Below the pieces are notes generated by a model, which was given only the letters and a program-made list of their open reading frames with translations, was not told the origin of the DNA and ran no database searches. Below are positions 20,167 to 29,884 of a stretch of 64,000 nt of DNA, one piece after another. Positions within the stretch are counted from its first letter, which is position 1. Every line of letters begins with the position of its first letter. A program made the translations under genes and the position numbers. This stretch comes from Valencia hispanica (Eukaryota > Chordata > Actinopteri > Cyprinodontiformes > Valenciidae), in the NCBI GenBank assembly GCA_963556495.2, contig OY747704.1, forward strand, positions 781,001 to 845,000. The letters are read 5' to 3'.

Positions 20167-20520
20167 ATTGAACCACTTTGGGAAGATCTAAAACATGCAG
20201 CTGATGTATGACAACCAGAATTTACAGGAGCTGCTGGCTTTCTGCCATGAAGAAGAGGCAACGTTACAATGTTAGAAAATACGGTAGGTTCTTCATCTGC
20301 AGCGACCTCAAAACACTTCAAGCTGTCATCGATGTCAAAGGGGCAATAGATAGTAGTAAGAACCAGACCATCAGAGTCATTTGGATGGTTTTGGAAGCTG
20401 TTATGATTAGAAACTGTTATTTAAACAACAAATAATTCACCCAACCGTGAATGAAAAAATCCTTTTCTTTCAGAGAATATGAAGTTTACATACTGTGACA
20501 GTATGTAAACTTATGAGCAC
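20167..20520 (+). pseudogene. Tc1-like transposase relic, right portion
   Basis: It starts with attgaaccactttgggaaga, encoding IEPLWEDLKHAADV, the motif around the third catalytic residue (Pro-Ile-Glu) of Tc1-like transposases. After that come frameshifted C-terminal pieces ending in LKTLQAVIDVKGA, which resembles the family's C-terminal end. It then has a 3' stretch with a perfect 14-bp hairpin (20482-20512) containing gtatgtaaactt, a string typical of Tc1 ends. It is the continuation of 11140-11750, separated by the L2-B insertion and the material inside it. Confidence 0.7.
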
Positions 20521-21339
20521 GATTTATCTTTATTAATTATGTTCTTCTTCTAACCTTGGACCTGAGCTCAGCATAACAGGAGTTTTAAATGAGAGTGGCA
20601 TGCAAGTGGAAGAGCTTGATACCTACACTAACTATATATGAAAACTAGAATGCAATGACAAAAAACAATGCTTGTCCACAGAACTTTCACCACTTTAAGT
20701 ACATTAAGTACAAATCCAAAATTACAAAAAAAAAAACATATGGATCCTTAAGCGCTGCCTTGCTTGACTTTAAAAGCTAGTTTCAATCTTTGAGTCTTAA
20801 AGCTGTAAACACAACCATTTGTTTTCACAGCGGTCTATAACAAAAGGCTCTGACCTTTTAAGAAAATAAGAACATAAGTAAGAATAAATTAACAACCCAA
20901 GTCACAAGTATTGGAAAGCAGCTAAAGTTTGACTTGCTTAGGAAGAACTGAGAGCCAGTTGCCATGCCAATACTGTGCAATGATTTATTGTACTATTTTC
21001 CATGTGTCCAGCAGGGGGCAGTGCATGACTGCAGCTGCCTAGCCCCATCCTAGAGTCATGTCCTCATGAGAGGAACTGCAACTGTTGGTCTCTTTGGGCT
21101 CAAGTCAGATCTGCCCAGGTTGCAGAGGAGAGCTGATGTGTATGATTTGATATCCTGAAGGACTCTTTTAATACCTGGTTCCACTAAAATGAAACTAGCA
21201 GAGAGAAGTGCTTACCTCAACTTTTCCTCATCATCAATGCACATCTTGTTAGAGAAATGATCAGGAAACATGGTAATTATCACACTAAAATAAGGTGCCT
21301 CTGATATTGCACTATATCTTAATATTTAACTTCATTGCC
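20521..21339. other. Intron-like sequence, nothing recognised
   Basis: AT-rich sequence without supported open frames. It contains an A-run at 20726-20736 and a short GC-richer stretch near 21005-21075. It is probably part of the unc5d intron left of the exon at 21588. Confidence 0.4.
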
Positions 21340-21465
21340 TTCATCAACAGAGTCAACCAGTTCAGATGTAGCACTCCAGTTTCTGGCCTCAGGGGTTCCT
21401 TGGAGAACAGCCAGCACCATGGAGACCAAGGAACCCAGGAGACAGGTCAGGGAGAATACATAGAT
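21340..21465 (+). repeat. Tc1-like fragment with transposase N-terminus
   Basis: Plus-strand sequence containing aacagccagcaccatggaga. From this ATG (21418) it encodes METKEPRRQVRE, similar to the beginning of fish Tc1-like transposases (MKTKE...RQVRDK). The upstream stretch tcagatgtagcactccagtt also resembles the 5' non-coding part of such elements. Similarity ends near 21465. Assignment is from memory and tentative. Confidence 0.45.
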
Positions 21466-21587
21466 GTGTGCCACGCTTAAGGTTTTTTTTGTACAACATT
21501 TTGAAGTATATCCATTACCTTCTACTTCAGAATTATGCTCTACTTCTTACATAAAAGGTTTGTGATGAGGAGCACTCATAAACTCAC

Positions 21588-21766
21588 CGGTCTAAGTGGA
21601 GTTTCTGGGCTAAGAGTTGCCAGTCCTTGCCCTTGGCGTTGGCAGTGTCAAAGGTGGCGCAGATCCTCTGGCGGATGGACAGAGGGATTTTGAAGGCCCT
21701 GGGACCCGTTTGGGACGTGACAGTGCAGTCCGTCTGCATAAAAAATGGAACCGGCTCTTTTTCACC
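21588..21766 (-). CDS. unc5d: unc5d-like netrin receptor exon (UPA end and death-domain start)
   Basis: On the minus strand a ctgctag acceptor precedes GGTGAAAAAG, and the exon runs 179 bp to a GTGAGT donor (phase 0 in, phase 2 out). It encodes [14 protein letters not shown], then [21 protein letters not shown], then [21 protein letters not shown]. This is the linker and first helices of the UNC5 death domain. The ICATFD...NAKGKDWQ string fits UNC5D best among UNC5A-D. UNC5 proteins are single-pass netrin receptors for axon repulsion and dependence-receptor death signalling; this part is cytoplasmic. It joins in frame to 58684-58848 upstream (TAVAE then GEKE), across a 36.9 kb intron full of transposons. 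The next, last exon is not seen to the left. Confidence 0.88.
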
Positions 21767-22359
21767 CTAGCAGGCGACACAGAAGAAACATACATCAGAT
21801 ATGAATTGCAGCAGCTGCTTTGAGGTTTTCGTAAGGACTAACATGGTGGAGATCATTCAGACAGCATGTTAAATGTTTTAAAGAACCTACAAACCCACCA
21901 TAAACCGATGAAACAAACATTCAAAGATCAAATATCCTTTACTAAGGTCTCTGGCACTATTATATCTCTCTCATATTTTTGACCACACTAAATTGAGGAA
22001 CTTCTCAACTTGTTCAAACTTGTAAATAGTAGAATAAAGGAAGAGTAACATTTCTTTATGCTATTCTGGAGGAATTCATTTTGCCATCTTGGTCTCATTC
22101 CACACATTACAACACCCTTCTTATTGGCATACATGTCACATTCATTTCATCTGGATATTTGTGAAGGTGGAATCATTACACAGCATACAACTTTATGGAG
22201 TTTTGAAAATAAGAATTGGGTGCAGAAGTTGGAATGTGTCATGGATTTTCACCTAGCCAAAGAAGGTTGTAATAATACACACAGCCTTTCAAATATTTGG
22301 TTAAATATCCTATAACCACATTCTGAAGCCATTAACAAGCTTCTGGCATATTTCTGGAT
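21767..22359. other. unc5d intron, nothing recognised
   Basis: Intron flank of the unc5d exon. No supported coding or structured feature. It ends at the Rex3-like target site at 22360-22372. Confidence 0.5.
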
Positions 22360-22372
22360 GAATATTTGACCA

Positions 22373-24174
22373 CGCCCGAGCGTGGGAGGAGTTTGGAGAG
22401 ACCATGGAAAACGACTTCCGTACGGCTTCGAAGCGATTCTGGTCCACCATCCGGCGTCTCAGGGGGGGAAAGCGGTCTGCCACCAACAGTGTTTACAGTG
22501 GGGCTGGTGTGCTGCTGACCTCGATGCGGGACGTTTTGGGTCGGTGGATGGAATACTTCGAAGACCTCTTCAATCCCACCAGCACGCCTTCCAATCTGGA
22601 AGCAGGGTTTGGGGACTTGGGGTCGGGCTCTCCAATCTCTGGTGTTGAGGTCACCGAGGTCGTTAAAAAGCTCCTCGGTGGCAAGGCTCCGGGGGTGGAT
22701 GAGATTCGACCGGAGTTCCTCAAGGCTCTGGATGTTGTGGGGCTGTGTTGGTTAACGCGGCTCTGCAATATTGCGTGGACATCGGGGGCAGTTCCCTTGG
22801 ATTGGCAGACCGGGGTGGTGGTCCCCCTGTTTAAAAAGGGGAACCACAGGGTGTGTTCCAACTACAGGGGGATCACACTTCTGAGCCTCCCTGGTAAGGT
22901 CTATTCAGGGGTTCTGGAGAGGAGGGTCCGACGGATAGTCGAACCTCGGATCCAGGAGGAACAATGCGGTTTTCGTCCTGGCCGTGGAACACTGGACCAG
23001 CTCTACACCCTCAGCAGGGTCCTGGAGGGTGCGTGGGAGTTCGCCCAACCGGTCTACATGTGTTTTGTGGACTTGGAGAGGGCGTTCGACCGTGTCCCTC
23101 GGGGGGCCCTGTGGGGGGTGCTCCGGGAGTATGGGGTACCGGGCCCCTTGATACGGGCTGTTAGGTCCCTGTACGACCGGTGTCAGAGTTTGGTTCGCAT
23201 TGCCGGCAGTAAGTCGGGCTTGTTTCCAGTGAGAGTTGGACTCCGCCAAGGTTGCCCTTTGTCACCGATCCTGTTCCTAACTTTTATGGACAGGATCTCT
23301 AGGCGCAGCCGAGGCGTTGAGGGGATCCGTTTTGGTGGCCTCAGGATCGGGTCTCTGCTTTTTGCAGATGATGTGGTCCTGTTGGCTTCATCGGAGCGTG
23401 ATCTACAGCTTTCGCTGGAGCTGTTCGCAGCCGAGTGTGAAGCGGCTGGGATGAGAATCAGCACCTCCAAATCCGAGGCCATGGTCTTGAGCCGGAAAAG
23501 GGTGGGGTGCCTCCTCCGGGTCGGGGATGGGGTCCTTCCCCAAGTGGAGGAGTTTAAGTATCTGGGGGTCTTGTTCACGAGTGAGGGAAAAATGGAGCGG
23601 GAGATCGATAGACGGATTGGTGGGGCATCTGCAGTTATGCGGGCGCTCTACCGGTCTGTCGTGGTGAAGAGAGAGCTGAGCCAAAAGGCGAAGCTCTCGA
23701 TTTACCGGTCGATCTACGTTCCTACCCTCATCTATGGTCACGAACTCTGGGTGGTGACCGAAAGAACGAGATCACGGATACAAGCGGGTGAAATGAGTTT
23801 CCTCCGCAGAGTGTCTGGGCTCTCCCTTAGAGATAGGGTGAGAAGCTCAGTCATCCGGAGGGGGCTCAGAGTAGAGCCGCTGCTTCTCCACATCGAGAGG
23901 AGTCAGTTGAGGTGGCTCGGGCATCTGGTCAGGATGCCTCCTGGACGCCTCCCTGGTGAGGTGTTTCAGGCACGTCTCACCGGGAGGAGGCCCAGGGGAA
24001 GGCCCAGGACACGCTGGAGGGACTATGTTTCTCGGCTGGCCTGGGAGCGCCTTGGGGTTCCTCCCGAGGAGCTGGAACAAGTGGCTGGGGAGAGGGAAGT
24101 CTGGGTCTCTTTGCTTAGGCTGCTGCCCCCGCGACCCGACCCCGGATAAGCGGAAGAAAATGGATGGATGGATG
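22373..24174 (+). mobile_element. Rex3/RTE-like LINE, 5'-truncated, recent insertion
   Basis: A plus-strand RTE-clade non-LTR retrotransposon resembling fish Rex3. It starts at cgcccgagcgtgggaggag, inside the coding sequence, and ends in the tandem tail tggatggatggatg that is typical of this family. The 13-bp sequence gaatatttgacca is present perfectly at both sides (22360-22372 and 24175-24187). It is GC-rich compared with the surrounding intron. Perfect target-site duplication plus an unbroken frame point to a young insertion. Confidence 0.93.
22404..24149 (+). CDS. Rex3/RTE-like reverse transcriptase, intact frame
   Basis: A 581-residue open frame. The N-terminal part holds the pre-RT linker (SVYSGAGVLLTSMRDVLGRWMEYFEDLFN). 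The reverse transcriptase spans about residues 80-370, with KAPGVDEIRPEFLKAL, NYRGITLLSLPGKVYSGVLE, EEQCGFRPGRGTLDQLYTL, motif A CFVDLERAFDRVPRGALW, motif B VGLRQGCPLSPILF and motif C LLFADDVVLLA. The thumb follows, with KYLGVLFTSEGKMEREIDRR, and then the C-terminal domain with YGHELWVVTERTRSRIQAGE, LRWLGHLVRMP and RPRGRPRTRWRDYV. The stop lies 25 bp before the tail. The endonuclease of a full RTE ORF is absent because of truncation, so it should not mobilise itself. The ATG used is simply the first in frame. Confidence 0.92.
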   Translation: MENDFRTASKRFWSTIRRLRGGKRSATNSVYSGAGVLLTSMRDVLGRWMEYFEDLFNPTSTPSNLEAGFGDLGSGSPISGVEVTEVVKKLLGGKAPGVDEIRPEFLKALDVVGLCWLTRLCNIAWTSGAVPLDWQTGVVVPLFKKGNHRVCSNYRGITLLSLPGKVYSGVLERRVRRIVEPRIQEEQCGFRPGRGTLDQLYTLSRVLEGAWEFAQPVYMCFVDLERAFDRVPRGALWGVLREYGVPGPLIRAVRSLYDRCQSLVRIAGSKSGLFPVRVGLRQGCPLSPILFLTFMDRISRRSRGVEGIRFGGLRIGSLLFADDVVLLASSERDLQLSLELFAAECEAAGMRISTSKSEAMVLSRKRVGCLLRVGDGVLPQVEEFKYLGVLFTSEGKMEREIDRRIGGASAVMRALYRSVVVKRELSQKAKLSIYRSIYVPTLIYGHELWVVTERTRSRIQAGEMSFLRRVSGLSLRDRVRSSVIRRGLRVEPLLLHIERSQLRWLGHLVRMPPGRLPGEVFQARLTGRRPRGRPRTRWRDYVSRLAWERLGVPPEELEQVAGEREVWVSLLRLLPPRPDPG

Positions 24175-24187
24175 GAATATTTGACCA

Positions 24188-24452
24188 ATTTCCTTACACA
24201 TATGAGATCTAATTTAAACTGGTTGGTTACTTGGCAGTATCTAGCTCTAAATTATAGTGTATAAAATTTCTGTATCATTATATTATATCTGCACAACATA
24301 CTGAATGAGAATCATCATTCTAATATCAGCATGTGCAATAATTGGTTGAATATTATGTTTGGAAGGTCATGCGTTCACAATGACATATCAATCCTGTATT
24401 TGGCTGGTTGGGTGAACTACTGTTACCCTCTTTATTTCCCACTCTTCACCGG
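24188..24452. other. unc5d intron between Rex3-like and hAT insertions
   Basis: AT-rich intron sequence, nothing recognised. Its right edge, ttcaccgg (24445-24452), is the left target-site duplication of the hAT element that follows. Confidence 0.5.
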
Positions 24453-24892
24453 TAGGGTTGCAACAACGAATCGATAAAATTCAATGATAAAATGCGTTGG
24501 CAACGAATTTCGTCATCGATTCGTTGTGTAGCGTGCGACGCCATATGTGGTCGCCAGTCGCGCAACTTTTTTTTATTTTCACGCAACTTCTATGTAACAG
24601 ACAATGCGCGCAAATAGGCTGTAGGCGTAGGGGAGCAGTGCAAGGCAGACATATGAAACATGGCAGAAGCAGGTAGACAGAATAAGCTAAAAACTTAAAA
24701 AGTTTGGGAGCACTTTACCGTAAACGAATCAGACAATTGTTACCTGAAACATTTGAAAGTCAGACCTTTTTTTTTTCTTTTTCTCTTGTGTCTGTGAGAC
24801 CATTTTTTTAATTTATTACTCAAATGTAAACATCAGTATACAGAATATACAAAGCATAAAACATAATATTGCATTTGCCAGGGGGATAAAGA

Positions 24893-25740
24893 TCACATAC
24901 ATTCAAAAAAATTGTAATATATACAAATTTTTCTAGTTTTCATAGCCTTTTTGTTCAATGAACCACTAATTAATTTTGTATACGATAACGTATCACAATT
25001 AAAATGTTTAAAGGACGATTTTTGTTTTATATATTTGCATTTGCGGATATACAATTTAGCTTGCACAATTAATAAGTTTATAATAAAGACCATATCTTCT
25101 TTACTTTGTTTTCTAAAAAAACAAAACACAACATTTTCCCACTTCAAAGTAAAGTCCTTGTAAAGTTCCGTCATAATAAAATTGCAGAAGTCCTTCCAGA
25201 AGGTTGTGGAGTGAGTACAGATCCAAAAAAGGTGCTGGGTGGTCTCAGGGTGATTTCCGCGAAAAGAACAATTCACATCAATGTCCCTTTTGAATTTTGT
25301 CATATAGTGATTAGCAGGGTAGTACTTATGAATAATTTTAAAAGAAATTTCTTTGACCTTCTTTGTAACAAAAAACTTATTGGAAATTGTCCATACTTTC
25401 TTCCAGTTAATATCATTTACAAAAGAATTCAAGTATGAAACAACATGTGGAACAGATATCACTTCTTTCTGAAACAAAGACCGTACATATTTATTGTTAG
25501 TTCTAGAAGAGGTCAGACAAATTTTACCTATATCTGAATTGATTGGATTGGAGAAAGGAACAGAAGACAAATTAAAATCAACACTTCTAAATAGCATTTT
25601 GACACCAGACGGTATAGCATCATATACTATTGCATATTCTTTCGGTGTGGCTGGAAACTTATAGGTGTTTAAAGTAGTCATAACCTAGTATTACCTTGGA
25701 TAACCACGCTCTAATATAGTCTTTCAGGCCCTTCTAAAAA
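24893..25740 (-). pseudogene. L1/Tx1-like ORF2, C-terminal domain
   Basis: An open frame from 25681 down to 24893 (262 residues), with weaker similarity upstream to about 25740 in another frame (GLKDYIRAWLSK). It has the look of the region after the reverse transcriptase in L1/Tx1 LINEs: WKKVWTISNKFFVTKKVKEIS, FKIIHKYYPANHYMTKF, then CSFRGNHPETTQHLFWICTHS, a Cys/His-containing segment of the zinc-binding RVT type, and FWKDFCNFI. It is followed by a short 3' UTR and the A-tail at 24767. It is taken as the 3' end of the LINE that begins at 43320. Confidence 0.78.
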
Positions 25741-25744
25741 AGAA

Positions 25745-26521
25745 AAGTTGAAAAAAATAAACACAGAGCTCCTCTGACCCTTATCTCTGAAGGCATTATT
25801 GTCTCGTGAGCTCTGATGCGATACTTTGGCTGTCGTGGACGGTCATTGTAATAATGCAAATGAGGGAAGCGTTGATTGGTGGCAGGAAGGAGGGGGGTTG
25901 ACACCCCCCATGTAACGCTTCAGCATATCTAACCCATATCTACTACTCCCGCTAGCATACAATAGCCACATTAGCAGTTAGCTGCTGTTTGTTACACACA
26001 GCAGAGCAATAAAAACACAGCCTTACCGTTTCAATTGCAGGCAAGACTCTGATTGTTGGAATGGCCCCGTTTTCCAAACGGAGCTTCGATGCCAACGTTT
26101 CTGCATCTTTCACGGTGGAGTTCGTACTTCGTATCAGTGATGTCTCGGTCGCGAACGAACCGGCTCTAAGAGCTAACTCTTTGAAGTGAACGATGGGAGC
26201 CGGCTTGTCATTGGGAGCCGTTTTTTTATTTTTTCATTTCCCCCTGCTTGTTTTGGTACATTTGGTACACATCGTTTTGCATTAATTTTGGTAATAAATA
26301 CACTTTAAGCAACAGAAAATCTGAGGAGCCGAAAGAGCCGGCTCTTTATGGTGAGCCAAGCCAAATCAACTGGCTTCCTGCAGAATAGGTAGGTCTGCGA
26401 TGTCTATATTTGGTATATCCTGCACCGACTAGACGTCAAGTCGGCCAGAAATTAAAATCACATATTTGAGTGGGCGTGCACGTGGGCTGATTGATGAACC
26501 CAGAGGTAAACAAACAATTCA
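25745..26521. other. Nested sequence of unclear origin with hAT-like stretch
   Basis: Between the LINE 3' part and the nested L1. The part at about 26125-26400 contains cagtgatgtctcggtcgcga, repeated gagccggctc/ggctctt units and the stretch gaaagagccggctctttatg, a pattern I associate with ends of fish ZBED/hAT elements. No transposase, no matched terminus pair and no target-site duplication could be fixed. Upstream at 25885-25910 there is a G-run and matching C-run (ggaggggggttgacacccccc) able to form a hairpin. Confidence 0.4.
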
Positions 26522-27075
26522 CTTTTTTTTTTTTTTTTTTTACGTGTCCTGTTTGGCAGTGTGGATCTCAGAATTGGTGTCTGAGTACCAAGTAGAAGCC
26601 CAACAGATTTACTTTCAAAGGGGAGCAGTACAGCTTTTGCTATAGTCCTCCACTTGATATATGTGTGAAAAATCTTTATTATGAATTGTTGGGGTTTTTA
26701 TTTCCTGATGTTATGGACACGGAGTCGGAATATTAAGGAGAAGAAAGAAGGAAGATGAAGAAGAGAGGTAGGAAACAAAAAGTCAAGAGAGAGGGTGAGT
26801 TGAAAATACAAGAGAGGAAGGGGAACAAAGAAAACACAGGAAGACATTGAAGTCTGCCTCCATACCCACAGGACGGCAGAGAGAGGGGGAAAAACAAAAC
26901 AAAACACGAAAAAGGAACATCGACAAAACCAACCAAACATTGTGAACTAAGAATTACACAATCACATCACACAAAAATAGATATAAAAATACAACAACGT
27001 CCCAGAAAAACTCATGGTACCGATTAATCAAGCTCTAGTAATGATAACCTCAGCCCAAGAATATATCCTTAAACA

Positions 27076-29880
27076 CCAGAGACCCCACATCTATGTGTGT
27101 GTGTTAGCATGCTGGTGCGTATAAGGTTTCTCCATAAGAGTGTTCGATAGCTGGTGTGAGCAGGCATCAATCTGTATCCCAGGAATCGATGCAGACATGA
27201 AGGAGATCGGAGCAAAGACGTCCAAAGGACCCCCAGAGCCCCAGGCGGACCCGGGCGGGGCCGACCGCATCCCCCAAGAGTGGAGCAAAGGAGAACCCCA
27301 GGGGAACATCCAGCGGCCACTATCCAGGGGCCCGGGGGGCAGCAGTGACGAGCCCATGGGCCCCGCCGTCAATGGACCGGGAGAGCCGGGGCCCAGGGGC
27401 ACCCCACCCCCCAGCAGGGACCCGACAAGGGACCGGCTGACGAGGGGCCCCCGGCACTGCAGGGGCCGCGGCCGGCCGCCACGCGCCACCTCCACCCTAG
27501 GCCAATCCCCACCGCCAACATCCCAGCGCCCCACTGATAGCCCCAGGGGACGACAGCATCCCCAGGCCGGGCTCAGCCAGCATCTGGACACCAAGTTGTA
27601 CCAGCTCCCGGGTCCTGATCCCGCACAACGCAGGGCGCCGAGACCAGGGATCCAACGAGGGCCAGGGCCGGTCCAACCCGCCAATGAACCGGCCACGCAC
27701 GGTGCGCACAGAACAGGTGATCAAACGAGCAGAGACGCCGGATCCGCATCCCGCAGAGCCACCGAGCAGGCACCACCAAACAATCCCAGACCTGGCACCT
27801 CTAAAAGAGGTGCCCCAACCAACCAAAGGAAGATATCGGCCCAGCGCATCGGCCAACCGACACACCGGCCCCCCTAGGCCCGGCCAGGCACGCACCAGGT
27901 CCGAACCGGATTGACCACCGATGCACCAGCAGGCAGGGGCCCCCGTCACCGGCGGGGAGTGACGGAGGGGAAATAGAACCCCATTAAGTGTAAGCCCTGA
28001 GGTGCGCCAGGCGAGGGGGAAAACCAAGATCCAACCTGACAGGTAGACAAAGACATACAGACACAGTCATACGTTCCCTCCCTCTTAAACCCAAAACATT
28101 CTCACTGACTCACCAAGACACCCAAAAAATGACACTGTACCCTCACTCACACACCCCATACACACTTTATGCTCCCAGGTCCAGGTACCGATGCCCCAGT
28201 AGAGCCACCAGCCCCCGGACCCGGGAGATGGACCCCCTACCTTCTAGGATGGAGACAAGCAGACCGCCAAGGGCCCCACAGTGGCAAAGCAGCCCGACAG
28301 CCCAAGTCCCCGACCAGACCGCCTGTTCCTCCTCCGGACCCCAACCCCTGATGGCCCGTAGCGAACAGGGGTGTGAAAAGACCCCTAGCCTCCATCCTCC
28401 CGCTCGAGTATGGTGTTGATGCGTGTTGTGCATTTACAACACACTTCTTATGTGCATTTAAAACAGAGGGGTGGGATGTGGGAAAGGCAGCCACACATCC
28501 CCCAACCCCCACCCCGAGCCCTCAGTGTCTATATGTGGTTTAACAGTGGGCACCGGCACCAGAGGTGAAGCTGATTGAACCGCTCCCCCTCTGGATGCCG
28601 AAAAGTGTGCCCACCCCAAAGTCCCTACATATGTGTCGCGTGAGAATGTTATAAGTGGGAGTGTCTAAGTTGTATATTAAAATTGGGACCCAGGACACCA
28701 CGGGATAGCGAGAAGGGAAGCCCCTCCTCGCACCCAGTGATGTGCCCATGCCCCAAGACTCTATATAAGTGGTAAATTGATGGAGCGGGTGGACAGAGGT
28801 GTCCAGGGATGGGGAGGGAACGACTGGGAGACAAAATGTCTTCCCAGGGAGCCAGCTCCCCCACTGACCCCAATAGGCACCGCTGTTCACCGGGATCCAC
28901 CAGGGGAGGGAGGCCATGGCACGTTCGACCCGGGGCCCATGGCCACAGCACCACAAAGCCCCACGGACCCCAAGGCAGTCCCCCCAGCCCCATCCCAGAA
29001 GGGGAACTAAACCCACCCTGACATTTGCTCTACTCTCAAAACACAAAACACACTAGACACCCAGGTTGAGTTCGCGCACCCTACGCACCTGCCCAGACCA
29101 GGAGCAAACCGATGAGCCGGGCGGCTGACCCACCAGCCTCATTCCTTGTGGAACGACCACTGTTGCTTAACGGCCCGGCAGGAGACCAAACCCAGCGCCC
29201 CACCCACCTGCCCTGCACGCCCACCACCCGGCCAGTCCACCCGCAAGTCCGACCGAACCCGGCCAAATGCCCAACCCCAGCGCCCCGCACAAAGACCAAG
29301 ACCCAGGAGCCAAGTCCAGTGCAAAAAAGGACTGAAACGCCACCCAGCCGCCGCGACCAGCAGCCAGGCACCCCAACCAGCTAAAACAAGGCGAGACGCC
29401 ATACAGGGACCGGGGATGACAATCGGCCCAGAGAAAAAGAGAGAGGCGGCTGCACATGCCGGCCGCTGGCCGGCCCCGACCCCCACAGCCAACAGAGACC
29501 CCACGCCTGCCGACCCCCAACTAGGACCACAGCTAGGGGGCGCGGCGCCCCGAGCCCCGAATCCCCAGGCCCACCCCAGACCCTACCCAGGCGCAGCACG
29601 GCCACCAGGCCAGTAACCCATGTCCGCCAGTGCAACCCCCCCAAGGCACCGTATGCAGCCATCAGGAGTTACCACCAAAAGCCCAACCCCAGGCCGGCCA
29701 CGACGTCCAGCGCCCCATCCGCCTAGTGATCCCCCCCCCGGGGTCCCCCCCAGACGCCTCCAACCCCAAAACCCCCACATCAGCAACAGTGTCCCAAACG
29801 ACAAAACCAAGTGCCCCCCACTAGGTGATGGAGCCGATCAAAGGAGCCCAGAGAGATTGATCAGATATGGAGCCAGAGGC
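27076..29880 (-). repeat. GC-rich, G-tract-rich 3' UTR of the L1
   Basis: About 2.8 kb of unusually GC-rich sequence. The plus strand is full of C-tracts of three to eight bases, so the L1 sense strand is G-tract rich. It lies between the ORF2 stop region (29885) and the AT-richer end of the L1 (27075-26522). Long open frames occur here on both strands and in several frames, as expected by chance at high GC; none has a recognisable domain, and they are not annotated as genes. Mammalian L1 3' UTRs also carry a G-rich, quadruplex-prone polypurine tract, so a shared role is possible but inferred. Confidence 0.75.
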
Positions 29881-29884
29881 CGTC

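Noticed and set aside
21340..21480. Possible last exon of unc5d
   Set aside because: No death-domain end motif in any frame on the minus strand; on the plus strand it looks like the start of a Tc1-like transposase.
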